Positions 11,803-23,551 of a stretch of 64,000 nucleotides of DNA are shown piece after piece. The notes under the pieces were generated by a model that did no database searches, was not told the DNA's origin, and saw nothing but the letters and a program-made list of their open reading frames with translations. How positions within the stretch are numbered: position 1 is the first letter of the stretch; each line of letters starts with the position of its first letter. The translations under genes and the position numbers were made by a program. The stretch comes from Artocarpus heterophyllus. Its lineage: Eukaryota; Streptophyta; Magnoliopsida; Rosales; Moraceae. The stretch lies in the NCBI GenBank assembly GCA_025403435.1, contig CM046345.1, positions 3,479,052 through 3,543,051 of the forward strand, in the 5' to 3' direction.

Positions 11803-14800
11803 CATTGTAGGAATGTTCACTAAATTATTTCAAAGTTTTATCATTTTAATTGTTAAGGACTAGTAATAAGCTGGTTGGAGGTATAATAAAACTGTAAAAA
11901 TGCACATTTTTGAAGGTTAAGTATCATTATTTTGTATTAACATTTCTCGTTAAGTCCTGTAATTAATAGCATTTTTGTGTTCATTAGTATTTTTGTGCCT
12001 TGGTATATAAAGATGTCTAATAATATGTTTTTTATGTTTAATAATATTTTGGATAATTTTTAAAGTCGTTTATGTGTGTTAAATATGTGTTTAGTTTAAA
12101 ATTCATTAAAACTATAAAAATAATTAACGGTAATTTTATTTTGAGTCTTAATGTATTTTATAATATGTTTTAAGTTTCTAAGTATGTTGTATAACATTTT
12201 TAGTAATTTCTAAAAATATTTTTAAGTCTTAAAAATCATATTTGTGTCAAACCAAAAGATGTTGAAATTTTAAAAGTTTGTAATATTTTTGTGTATTTTA
12301 ATGTAAAATAAATATTTTTAAAATTATTTTAGATATTATTTTTTGTAAAATAATTAAATTTGTTCTAATTATTTGTTTTTAGATTTGAAATTTGATGGAA
12401 AAATAGAGCAAAACTGTGTCAAAACGTCCAAACTCGAACAACAAATGCCTTCAAAAAAACAAAAGATTCAAATTTTATTCTAGAAGTGCCACGTAGTACG
12501 TTCTCAGCTGTTGGATTGCGTCGACAGCTTCTCCAAACCGTCAAACGGCCTGCCAAGTGTCATCACTAGAACAGCCACCAGACATGTAGGGCCGCGCACT
12601 TGGGAGAATCAAGCAATGCGTCAGATCTGCCGCTACTGTTTTACATATTGTTGGTCAAAGTTCAATCTCAGCTGTCCATTGACTTGATCAAATGGTTCTG
12701 GTTTGTTCTTATTTTGGTCCCATTTGGTCCCATTGGTCCCATTTTACTCTGCGTTTCTTAGCCGTTCGATCCCGTGATTAACACTCCAGATGAAGCTACA
12801 CTTGTACATGCCTCCACCGCGCACAGCAGATTTCATGCAAGAATCTACATTCTAAGCAAACTTGAAATGAAGAAGAAAAAGAAGAAAAAATTATAAAAAA
12901 AATGTTGTAAATGGCCAATTCATTGGTCAAGTTTTCCAAACAATAAATAGTAAAAATATTAAAAAAAAATTAATAAACAGTAGGAAATTTGCCTACAAAT
13001 ACGGGGTTCTTCCCCATGATTTCTCAACCCTCTCTTTTCTTTCTTCTACTAACCGTTAAGCTTCTAACTCAGCAGTTTCACCTTTTTTGGAGGAGATGCT
13101 ACTAGAGCACTCCTCTGACCCCGCTAAAAATAATATAACAATGCCTAAATTAGTCTAGCAAGTGTTATAAGCCATAGAGATGATGTTGTATATATAGTAC
13201 TCTAGTATAGATTTTAACTCTATATCTGCTTTATAATGTTTATATTTTTATAGAATAAATTACATGTTTTATGTTTTTAATAATTATTGTTAGTATTATT
13301 ATGCTGCCCGTTTTTACATAAATTCAGTTATGCTTTGTTTATGTAATTTGATTATATTGCATAATTAATATTAATGATAATGAAATAATGTTTAATTTTA
13401 TGAAATGTATTTTATTGTAATATGACTTGTTATGTTGTTGATTTTAGATATTTCCTAAGACGAGGTGTTATCAAAATTAACGTAAAAATGTATCCCATTT
13501 AAATATAATAATTTTGATTTATTATTATTTTTTCTATTTTAAAATTATGTTAATTATAATTGCAATGATAGCGATTATAATTTTCATAATTAGTGCACCA
13601 AATCATTAGTGAGAGATAATTATTTTGCTACTTTTTATAAGAAAATATTTACTGCATTATAGCTTGTTATATTGTTCTTTTGGTTAACTTATAAACTTAG
13701 TAAAAGTGCTTGCAATTAATGAGACAAGATATAATAAATCAAATACTTTAGATAATTAATTAAAGTTAAAATTATATATCAGTTATGAAATATACAAAGG
13801 ATTCTTAAAGCTTCACTATTTTAATTTTATCTTTTAAAATCTTATTTTAAAATTCTCAAAAATATTTCTTTTCTATAAAGTTTTGTTTTGAAAAACCCCT
13901 TTCTACTTTAAACTAAAAATTTTCAATCTTTCAAAAACATATCTCCCTATATATACGAGAATCCCTTTCTACACTATACATGTCTGCATTAAAGAATCAT
14001 TTTGGGTAACACAACAGTTGATAAATCTGATTTTGTGCATAGAGGAGGATAAGTGTTCTATGGGGTTTGGTTGCTACAGTGGCTAGTGTGGTCGTTCTTG
14101 GGGATGATGATTGAAGATGGTCGTGTGGTGAAGATTAATGAGAGTGGTGATAATGGTAATGGGAAAATGGTGGTGGAGAATAGTGGTAATGCTATGAAAA
14201 AGATGGTAAAGGCTGCGGTGGTGGTAGCATGTCTCTCGCCATGCTCCGTCGTTGGTGATGACAATAAAGCGGTGGAGAATGGGGCCATTGGTGGGCACTC
14301 CATTATCGAGCTCTATAACTCTGGTCATATAAGCCGTCTTCAAAGGGATTTCAATATCCAATCATGGCTACCATACCTATCCAGGAAAAATAGAAGGCTC
14401 TGATGCCAAATAGCGCAAAAGAATTGGAAAGAAAGATTTTACTGGCCTAACTCGAATGGAGGATTTAAAAACCCATATTAAGAAAACCTCCTCAAAAGGA
14501 AAAACCCCAAACTAGAAGATAAAACACTCAAAATTTGTATTCAATATTAATATTCTCATCTTCTTACAATTGGCTAAAAAGGATATTTATAGCCCTCTAA
14601 TAAAACAATAATAAGTATTCACTACAATAAACGATACAAATAATGATTAACTAATAATAAAATAAACCTAAAAATATTATAAAAAAGCCTATTATAGTTA
14701 TAATCTCCCCACATCAAGTGGAGATCAAGTGGAGAACCCAACGTGTGTATATGAAAAGAGATGACCTTAAAGACAATGAACAACCTTTTTTCACGATCCT

Positions 14801-17359
14801 TGTCGGCCTTTTAAATCTTTATACTCCTTAATCCTTTATCGATGCAAAAAGACGCAGACTTAATTACGCCATGCATAAGTATAATTAATTAAGTTCCGTT
14901 AACATACATGTATATTTAAGAGAAGATACAATTGACAAAATTAGGAAACTAATGAGTATTTTAATTAGGTTAGCAACAAAACAAGGTTTATATTTCAAAA
15001 AATAGAGTACCAATGTAATATTACATTGAAAACTAGGATACCATAATAATAATAATAATAATAATTCTTATTAATATAATATTGTTATAACAGGGTTGGG
15101 GATGGATATGCAATTTATCAATACTAACTTCGTCGGACCCAAAAAAAAAAAAAAAAAAAAAAGAAACATGCATGAACGGGTATTGCAACGACAAAAAACT
15201 TGCCGTAAATAATCCTAAATTTACAATGCTAATGTATGCTTTTTTTTTTTTTAAGGAAACGTTTGACGTCGCAAAAATTATGGAGTATAATTAATGAATT
15301 TATTAGACTAATTATGTGTTATTTGTGTGCCAAATCAAAAACTTAGGTGATACTTTTATGATCTACGTATTTGAAAATATGGATTTTGTTCCTTTGATCA
15401 TTTGTAGAAATTTTGTTTTTGATAATCAATTGTTGTGAAATTACATTTTTGTCCTTGATTTATGTTGTTCCACGTGATCTTCCACATTCCAAAAACTCGA
15501 GTTGCCAAATTAAAATTCCAACGCACCGCTTGGACCATTGTTAAATAGAAGTTGTCCTTATACCAAAATCACTTTTATTTTTGTTTCATTTCCTCTCTCA
15601 TTTTTCTTTCTTCTTCTATTTGTCAAATTTCAGAAACCAAGAATATGGCTGAACAAAAACATTTTATAATTGAGAAATCAAAGAGTTTTGGCCACAAAAA
15701 CTTGAAAATTAGTTGGCCTTCCTTCTAGAGGGCCTTGAGAAAAGTTGTTGAGATTTCATCAAAGACCAGCTATAAGGTCAGCTTTGCCCACTGGTTTTAA
15801 GGCTTTCCAAAAGTCTGCTAATTTCGGTTTGTTGATGACTTGAGTTGGAGAAATTTGGATTTAACGACTTAAGATTTGAGGTTTTTTCTCTCTATTTTGA
15901 ATTCTTTCTATTTAACTTAAGATTCTTGTCAGTTTTAATTAACTTGTTGAAATTTCTTTGTGCGCACTTGATTTTTTTTTTCTTTTTAGTTTATATGGCT
16001 GTTGACTGTGTAAAGATGTTCCACATATTTTTTGTTTATTTTAGACATGGATTTGAAGATTAACTTTCATCTATAATCGTCTATTTTGACGCCTTAAGAA
16101 ATTTGAGTTTGTTATGACTTTTGGATGACATTTTTGAGTTTTAATATACTGAATTAAATTTGCGCATGAGTGGAAGGAGTACTTGGTTTTTCAAATCTAT
16201 TGGTTTCGTCAGATTTGAAGTTCAACTACAATTGATCTTTTAAGTTTTCAATGTTGATAAATGTTTTTGAGAAAAGTTTTATACATGAATTATTTTTTAT
16301 GGACATTTAAACCTTACGAGATAATTTTTTTTTTTTTTTAGCTATTGTTTTTCGAGATGATTTATCGAGTGTTCTGGATTTAGGTTTATAGAAATCAGCT
16401 TAATTATTTTACGTTAATGTTTATTTAATCGTGGCCTCCGTTTTTGGGTGATGACAAAATGCTAATGCATGGCTAATATTACAAAAAAAAATAAAAAAAT
16501 CTTCTTCTCAAAAAATAAATAAATAAAGAAATCGATAATCAAAATTACGTAACTCTTACACATTTGTTACGTCTACCTGTTTTTTAATTAACTCTGTCGT
16601 CTGGACAGCCGGGTCTGTCCAAATATTTGACTTTTCAGTCTTTCCAATATCACTGGTTCTCTATACACAACAGAAGAACTTTACATGAAGAATACTAAAC
16701 CACCCAATATACCCGGTTCCCAAACAAACAGTTATGCTTGAAAAACTCCTGCCACAGTCTATCCAGGTGGATGAAACGTGGCACGAGTCTATATGAAAGC
16801 AAAATCTTGTCTATACAAAATTTTTTATTCATTTATATATATATATATACTTTGCTTATATACTTGTATAAATAATTTAATTTGGAATGGGAAATCTAGG
16901 TGTAGGACCCACACTACCTTGCCGTTTGACTAGTCATATCTGGCATACAAAACATGACCTACCGTCGATTTAATTGGAAAATTCAATTGATAAAGAATAG
17001 AGGACCGCATTAGTACTCTAATATTTATAAATCGAGTAACTCTATCATTTACAAAATTATAAATTTTAGTACAACATATTTTATATTTTTTAGACTAAAT
17101 TTTATTATTTTATTATTAACAGAATAATAACTCCCCGTGAGATCAAATAAAATTAGTTTTATATGTCAGCTTTTATTATTTTATCATGTATACGTGTATT
17201 CAAAAAGGTACAAAACTACCCTGAAGCTTGCATATCGAGCTTTGAAATATATTAATCAATCATAATATCCCCTATGGTGGTTGGGTCCTTGCCAAACCAC
17301 GCTGTGCTATGTGTGCGTACACACAAATATATACACACACATACACCATAATCTTGGCC
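11732..17359 (+). repeat. 5.6 kb segmental duplication, copy 2 (upstream of the dioxygenase)
   Basis: This is the partner of 2055-7689 and runs to 95 bases before the ATG of the dioxygenase gene, so it includes that gene's upstream promoter region. It contains the same LTR remnant (PBS-like site 14396-14411), a shorter (ATA)n tract (15043-15064) and the same broken short frame (15645-15800). No intact gene is visible inside it. Confidence 0.93.
15645..15800 (+). pseudogene. Broken short reading frame, copy 2
   Basis: This is the partner of 5971-6126, with the same TAG (15726-15728) and terminal TAA. It begins MAEQKHFIIEKSKSFGHKN. The Pro-Leu to His-Phe change near the start adds to the sign that the frame is not under selection. 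The family is unknown. Confidence 0.3.
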
Positions 17360-17454
17360 TATTTGTTTTCATTTTAACATACGACACAATATATTTCAAA
17401 GGTTTCCTCTTATCTCGCGGACTTCTTTCATTGTCCATCTCAGAGACTAATTAA
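17328..17454 (+). promoter_or_regulatory. Core promoter and 5' leader candidate of the dioxygenase gene
   Basis: TATATA at 17328-17333 is the nearest TATA-like element, about 120 bases before the ATG. It lies inside the duplicated segment, with its twin at 7658-7663. The remaining 95 bases (17360-17454) are unique to this locus and look like a leader. Initiation sites are not proven. Confidence 0.35.
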
Positions 17455-19511
17455 ATGGCTCCTAGCACTTTCGCCGACGGAAATTCTCTCTACAACTTTG
17501 TCGTTCGCGACGGATACGGCGTGAAAGGCCTCGTCGACCTAGGCCTCTCGAGGGTGCCGGAACGGTACGTGCAGCAGCCGCAGGAGCGGATAGAGAAGTC
17601 AAGTGCCAAGTCTCTCCAGGTTCCACCGATCGACCTCTTGAAATTGGACGGTCCTGATCATGACAAGGTGGCCAAGGAGATTGTCCGTGCCGCGGAGAAT
17701 CTAGGGTTCTTCCAGGTTGTCAATCATGGTGTGCCTGTGGAGCTCCTCGAGTCGCTCAAAGAGGCTGCGTTTCGGTTCTTCGAGCAGGAACCGGAGAAGA
17801 AGGCGCTTTTCCTTAAAGGCGTAAGCCCTAGCCCTAACGTGACGTATGGGACGAGCTTTGTGCCGGAGAAAGAGAAGGCCTTGGAGTGGAAGGACTATAT
17901 CAGTTTGGCTTATACCTCTGATGATGATGCTCTAAGTTCTTGGCCAGAAATCTGCAAGTAAGAGATCTTTCTAATCCTCCTTTATATAATATAAAATATA
18001 TGTGTATATAACGTTTAATTGTGCACGCAAGGACTATGTCATTCAAAAGGGTTATGTTTTGCATTTTTTTTTTTACTAGTGATATAGGAACACCAATCTG
18101 ATCTCACTTTTTTACCAATTTATGTAGTTGTGAGTTATATTTTTTTCTTGATAAATATAATTTTTTGTTATTAATCAACGTGACAATTTTTTATACACCC
18201 TATCAATAAAAACACCACAATCACGCACCACAAATTAGTTGATACAGCAAATTTGAGATTGTAGCTATTAGAATCTGGTTCCTTTTTATTAATTATTTTT
18301 TTGTGGAGAGATCGTGTTCAATTTTCTAGGATCTATTTATGTGCATATAATATATATTTGTTAAAATTGTGTGTGCTACACGCACACACGTTACTGATAA
18401 GTGGTTAATTATAGGACGTAAGGAGTCAATAATAATAGATAACAGAGAGAGGGAACTTAGAGTTCAATATCATCATAGGAGTAGCACAAATTATATTTCA
18501 AATTAACATTCATATGATAAATATTTGCAGAGAAGTGGCACTGGAGTACGTAAAGACACCATTAGATATGGTGAAGAAAGTATTAAAAGTTCTAATTTCC
18601 AACCTTAAAAAGGCGGTAGAGGACTCATAAATTGAGGCCCTCATCGCTCAGAAAATAGTTAACATGAACTTCTACCCGGCATGCCCTAATCCCGACCTCA
18701 CCGTCGGCGTTGGCCGCCACTCCGACATCGGCAGCCTGACTGTTTTTCTTCAAGATGGAATTGGTGGTCTATACGTGAAAGTTGAAGAAGACATGGATGC
18801 TGTGAAGAAAGGAGAGTGGATTGAGATCCCTCCTATCTCTGGGGCTGTGAAGAAAGGAGAGTGGATTGAGATCCCTCCTATCTCTGGTGCTTTAATCATC
18901 AATGTTGGTGACACATTGCAGGTAAATTTATAATTTTTGACCTTGCTAGTTTATTCCCTATATCTTATATTTTTGTCTTATGACTAATAAGAACATAACA
19001 TCTATGTATGTTTTCTTTTTTCATAAATGATAGAAAAAACAACTACATCCAGGGGGAATAACATTTATATGTGTCAATTGTAATTAACTAGACGCCTTTT
19101 TATATTAGGCTCTTATACCGGTCGTGTATATTTCTAATAAAAAATCTACTGGTCGAGACCTTAACTTCATTTATAGTACATTTTTTTAGTCATATAAAAA
19201 AGTATATACTGAATTTACTAATTACATGTTGAATTAACTAATTATGTACTATATGATTTTGTTATTAGATACTGAGCAATGGAAGGTACAAAAGTGCTGA
19301 ACACAGGGTGCGTACGACAAGCACACAATCTCGAGTGTCAATCCCAATTTTCACAACCCCAAAACCAACGCACAAAATTGGTCCACTCCCTCAGGTTGTG
19401 GTGAGCGATGGGGTTGCTCGCTATAAGGAGGTTGTTTTTGGAGATTACGTCAACAACTTCTTCGGCAATGCGCCTGATGGAAAGAAATCTCTTGATATTT
19501 CCAAGATATAA
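17455..19511 (+). pseudogene. S8H: Scopoletin 8-hydroxylase-like 2-oxoglutarate dioxygenase, broken by an in-frame stop
   Basis: Three exons (17455-17957, 18531-18921, 19269-19511) with GT-AG introns join in phase over 378 codons. The family comprises Fe(II)/2-oxoglutarate oxygenases acting on coumarins. S8H converts scopoletin to fraxetin in iron acquisition, and the close relative F6'H acts on feruloyl-CoA. The N-terminus (NFVVRDGYGVKG) and C-terminus (KSAEHRVRTT, DGVARYKE, NNFFG, DGKKSLD) fit S8H best. Iron ligands are His231 and Asp233 (GRHSD) and His310. The 2OG-binding pair is Arg320 and Ser322. TAA at 18628-18630 is in frame at codon 201, before the whole catalytic core. A 45 bp tandem duplication (18799-18888) adds 15 residues. 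Without it the length is about 363 aa, normal for the family. Everything else is well preserved, so the loss is recent or a sequence error. The S8H versus F6'H assignment is by motif memory. Confidence 0.85.
18799..18888 (+). repeat. Two 45 bp tandem units inside dioxygenase exon 2
   Basis: Units 18799-18843 and 18844-18888 differ only at the last base (G or T). Each encodes [15 protein letters not shown]. The duplication keeps frame but inserts 15 residues into the double-stranded beta-helix core between the first iron ligands and [12 protein letters not shown]. Confidence 0.97.
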
Positions 19512-19644
19512 TATAATTGACTCTTCTTCAACTTATAATCTTAAATTAACTATTAGTCCAACACGTGTAACATTCGTCATCCGTAGATGTAACTTTATTT
19601 GTGTATCTGTGTAATATTCAATTTGTTCACATTTAATGCTTAAT

Positions 19645-21792
19645 TGTAATGCCCCGAAATTAGTTTAATGTTATTGTAATGTAAAATGATGAATTAGTGT
19701 GCCATAATTAATGTTTTAACATTAATTTGATCATTTAGTTAAATTTTAAATTTTAGGTTGTTTTGTTAATTTAATGAATTCTAATGATTCCTTATTATTT
19801 TAAAATGTTATTTTAGGTTTTTAAAACACAACAATTTGTAAAATGTTAAAAATATTTTGTTTTATAAAAATCGTGGGCTGCACATGGTTTTCGCATAGTA
19901 AAATCGCTCACCATTTTTCTCTATTTATTCTCTCTCTCACTCTCTCACTCTCTTCCTCTCATTCTCTCTGTTCTCTTCTTTCTCTCTCGTTCTCTCTCGC
20001 TCTCTCCTCTTCTCTCTCAATTTCACTCAAATTTTTGAATCAAAATTCAAATCCAAGCTTCGGGTTAGCGAGTAGGAAGCTCGGGGACGTGATTTGACAA
20101 CCAAGAACGTGATTTAAAGCTTCGATTCGAGGTTAGTTTTGAAATTTCTAAACTTTTTCAAAATTTTTAATTTTTGTGTATTTTTGAAATCTAAGTTTGT
20201 TTGAGCTTAGAAAACCCTTGATTTGAGTTAAAGGAACTTAGAACACCTAGAATCTAAGCTTGGATTGAAGAAAAACGGATTTGATTCAAGATTTTTCATT
20301 TTTTCTCATTTTCTCCCTATTTTTGGATTTTTGGGATTTTTGTATTTAAATCCTGTTTAAATGAGTTCAAAAGTGTTATATTATGCTTTTCTAATCATCT
20401 ATGAATGTTTTTTATGCCTGAGATTTGAGAAAAATAGGTTAAAATTAAGATTTAGATTTTGGGAGAACCAAAACCCGTGGCTGAGATTTCTGGGTTTTTC
20501 CAGTTCAGCAGGCCGGATTCAAAGGGGTCGGCAGGCCGAACATGGAACATGTCCAACCGATCGGACTTGGTTTCTAGCAGGCCGAATTGCACAGTTTGGC
20601 CGGCCGAAGCAGGGCGTCCAGCAGGCCAGCGGGCCATGGGAAAATTTTGTTATTTTTCACTCGTTTTCACTGTTTTGAACCCCGATTGAAATTCTAACCT
20701 TGTAAAATGATTTTAAAGATACAAATGGCACACTAGGACATCATGAAATGGTTTAGTAATATAGAATGTCTCAACTAGATATTTGATCGACTTAGTGTGT
20801 ATCTAGGATCGTTCGTGGTTCCGCGGAGCTAACGTATAGCGGACCGGGATTACGATGTGGGGCACCAGCATGAGTATCGAGGTAGGACTTTTACCCTTTC
20901 TTTAATATCCCAGTTTCAAATGATTTGGCTTTAAAAATGGTCTTTATCAAAATGTTTTCAATGGTTGATTGAAAATGAATTTATTGGTTATATTTTAATA
21001 AACCGTGAACTGAAATGAACTTCATAATGAATGTAAATGATAATACTCGGTAAATGGGTTTTGAATAATGATGAAAATAAACATAAGGGCATGATGCCAT
21101 ATCAGAGATCGGGTCATGTAGCGATCGACCTTGGGGCAGGTCCCGAAACCCAACTGGGCTACTACGGTGGTGATATCTTTATGGTTTGCCTAGGAAAAGA
21201 AAATAATATTTCTGATCGACTGAATAAACTGTTTTAGGTAAGAACAATTCTATTTAAATTTATTTATTTATTCAAGGTCTCTTTCAAATAATTCCCTGAA
21301 TAGTTTGACTTTTCTTTAAATTAAATGATTTAATAAAATATAGTCCTACTGAGCCTTTCGCTCACAATTTGTTTGTTTTTTTAAAACTTCCCCCTCTAGG
21401 TGGATTCCCATTTAAGTTCAGAGATGACTCAACGGACAGAACTCAGGAGCATTAGAAGGATTAGTAGGTTGTTTGTATTAAGTGAACAAGGCATGAAATG
21501 TTTTTAACTTTCTTCATATTTGGACTGTGGTTGTATAATTATATTGTCAGTACTATGTGTGTGCACAAGTTATGGGTCAGTGGGACCCATATTCGCGGTT
21601 CTTTATTATTTTATTATTCGCTTAATGATTTCACCTATTTAATATTTATGAATTCCTTTATAAAATGTTGTCTTGAAACTTTCATATTTTTATTAATTAA
21701 TTTAACCCCTAAACTCTTGATTTTAATTAAATTCTTCTTTTAATTAATTTAAATAATCCGTCACGTCACCTCCCATACTCCGGGGCGTGACA
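19645..21792 (+). mobile_element. Solo LTR of a gypsy-type retrotransposon (2148 bp)
   Basis: It begins TGTAATGCCCCGAAATT and ends CCGGGGCGTGACA, the typical ends of large plant gypsy LTRs. It is flanked by a perfect 5 bp duplication TTAAT (19640-19644 and 21793-21797). There is no primer binding site, polypurine tract or pol sequence, so the internal region was lost by LTR-LTR recombination. It contains a CT-rich tract near 19920-20020 and a GC-rich part near 20500-20640. It sits 133 bases downstream of the dioxygenase stop codon. Confidence 0.93.
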
Positions 21793-22479
21793 TTAATAAA
21801 TGTAGTCTAACACATGTAATATTAGATTTTACATAATATTATACAAAATGCATGAAAAATGTTAAATTCGTAAACAAAAAATGCTGCATGTCGTGACTGA
21901 TTGAAGACTATTCTTCTAAATATATATAACTAAACTACGTGAGCAGTCATATGTAATTAATAATAGCTTTAGCTCTATAAATTATCACTTCTTAAGTAGT
22001 CATAGGAATGGCATATGCCCTTTGTGACGGTCTATTTTGTCTAGTGTTTTACTTTGTTTAGTGGTTGATCCATATAAGATGATGATGAAGAAAACTTATA
22101 ATTAAAGTTTGACTTAACTTAATTAAGGGCTTTTTTCTTTCTTTTGCTGCTGGTTTCGTTGAATAAGCTCTTTTCTTTCCCATTACAAGTAAATATTTTA
22201 TTTGCTTAATTAAATACCGGCTATGAATTTACCAATGACACAGTGGGTTGATGGTTAACTACAATATGGACATTTCATGACCAAATTTCTTGTCCTTGTC
22301 CTTCAAAAACCCACTCACTAATATATTTGACCTAAATCCTAAGGATGAGAGTTATATATAGGTCGAAGATGAATCGTATGGTATATGCACACGCAAAAGG
22401 GAAAAAATAAAATGATGTAAACTTGCACAACATTAGAGAAAATCGTTACTTTTTCTCTTTCTTTCTATAATACTATTGG

Positions 22480-22665
22480 TTCTAACCAACTTTTTAGTGC
22501 ATCTTTCTTCCTATAATATTATTAGTTCTAACCAACTTTTCAGTGCATAATAGTGTAAAGCTCTTACATACTACAATAAAAAAAAAGTTTCAATAGTAAA
22601 AGCTCTCACATATTACAATATTTACAATTCTAATTATCATATTAAACACCTTATAAGATATTCTT
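22480..22665. repeat. MITE-like repeat with AAGCTCT(C/T)ACAT core (copy 1 of family)
   Basis: It shares GTAAAGCTCTTACAT-type blocks and an ACACCTTATAAG end with the copies near 35480, 36785, 36975, 47640 and 57470. It is non-coding. Confidence 0.5.
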
Positions 22666-23069
22666 AAAGATGAATTGTACATAGCCCAGCCACTTTTCCT
22701 AGAGGTTCTTACGTACACGCAAGCAAGGAATACTTTGAATTAATCATGATCCCGAATTTTGTAGTTGGGTACTTGGTTGCAGAACTATTATTCCACCAAT
22801 AACAAAAATTGGTTTGAATTAGATTTTTTTTTTTTTTAGTTTCAACTAAATTCTAAACAAGCTATATGTTTTTTTTTTTTTAATGCGTGAAAGCCAATTT
22901 TCACCGGTCTTTTATGGTGTACTTACATGCATAGTCCATGCAATGATCCTCTTCTTTTTCTTCTTTTTTTAAAGTAATCCAACACTGATTTTAGCAAAGC
23001 AATATGGTGCACCCAAAGATCGCATAGTAAAGGTTGATTAAATTTAATGCTATAGGTCATAGGAAAAAA

Positions 23070-23420
23070 AATGTCGTTTCGTTGGAAAACGACATGTCAT
23101 TTACAGTCCAACAAACGACAATCATTGAAAGCGATGCAATTTAAAACAAGCGTTCTTTTTTTTTTTTTTTTTTTTTTCTTTTTACCAAGGCGACATATTT
23201 TGTCACTCCACTGAAAGCGGGGTGTCGTTTTCGCAAAAGAAATGGTATGCATATATCTTATTCCCTCCATGATATTCATAGAAACGACACGTCGTTTTAC
23301 TTCTGAAACAACACGATTGTACGACAACATGTTTGCATGTGAACAGACAAAACGACGTTCATTTTTATGTGAAAAAAAAAAAATTAAAAGACGTTGCCTT
23401 ATCTTCTTTGTCGTTTGAAG
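23070..23420. promoter_or_regulatory. ACGAC/GTCGT motif cluster upstream of ABA3
   Basis: AAACGACA or its complement TGTCGTTT recurs on both strands, including the palindromic stretch ACGACACGTCGTTTT near 23284. The cluster ends about 130 bases before the ABA3 ATG. The both-strand arrangement differs from the one-sided cluster at 7864-8790. Confidence 0.4.
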
Positions 23421-23551
23421 AAAGTTCTTCTCCATCGCTTGTCCTTTGCCGCGTCCTCTCTGCAAAAACTCTCACTTCGTGTTCTTTCTTTATTTATAAA
23501 AAAAAAAAAAAAAAAAAAAGCATCTCTCTGCGTTTTGATGGAAATTCAGTC

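Larger units (their letters stand above)
21793..23551. other. Intergenic region upstream of ABA3
   Basis: No gene is seen. It holds a member of the AAGCTCT(C/T)ACAT repeat family (about 22480-22665), several poly-T and poly-A runs, and a cluster of ACGAC/GTCGT motifs immediately before the ABA3 start (23070-23420), which may belong to its promoter or leader. Confidence 0.6.
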
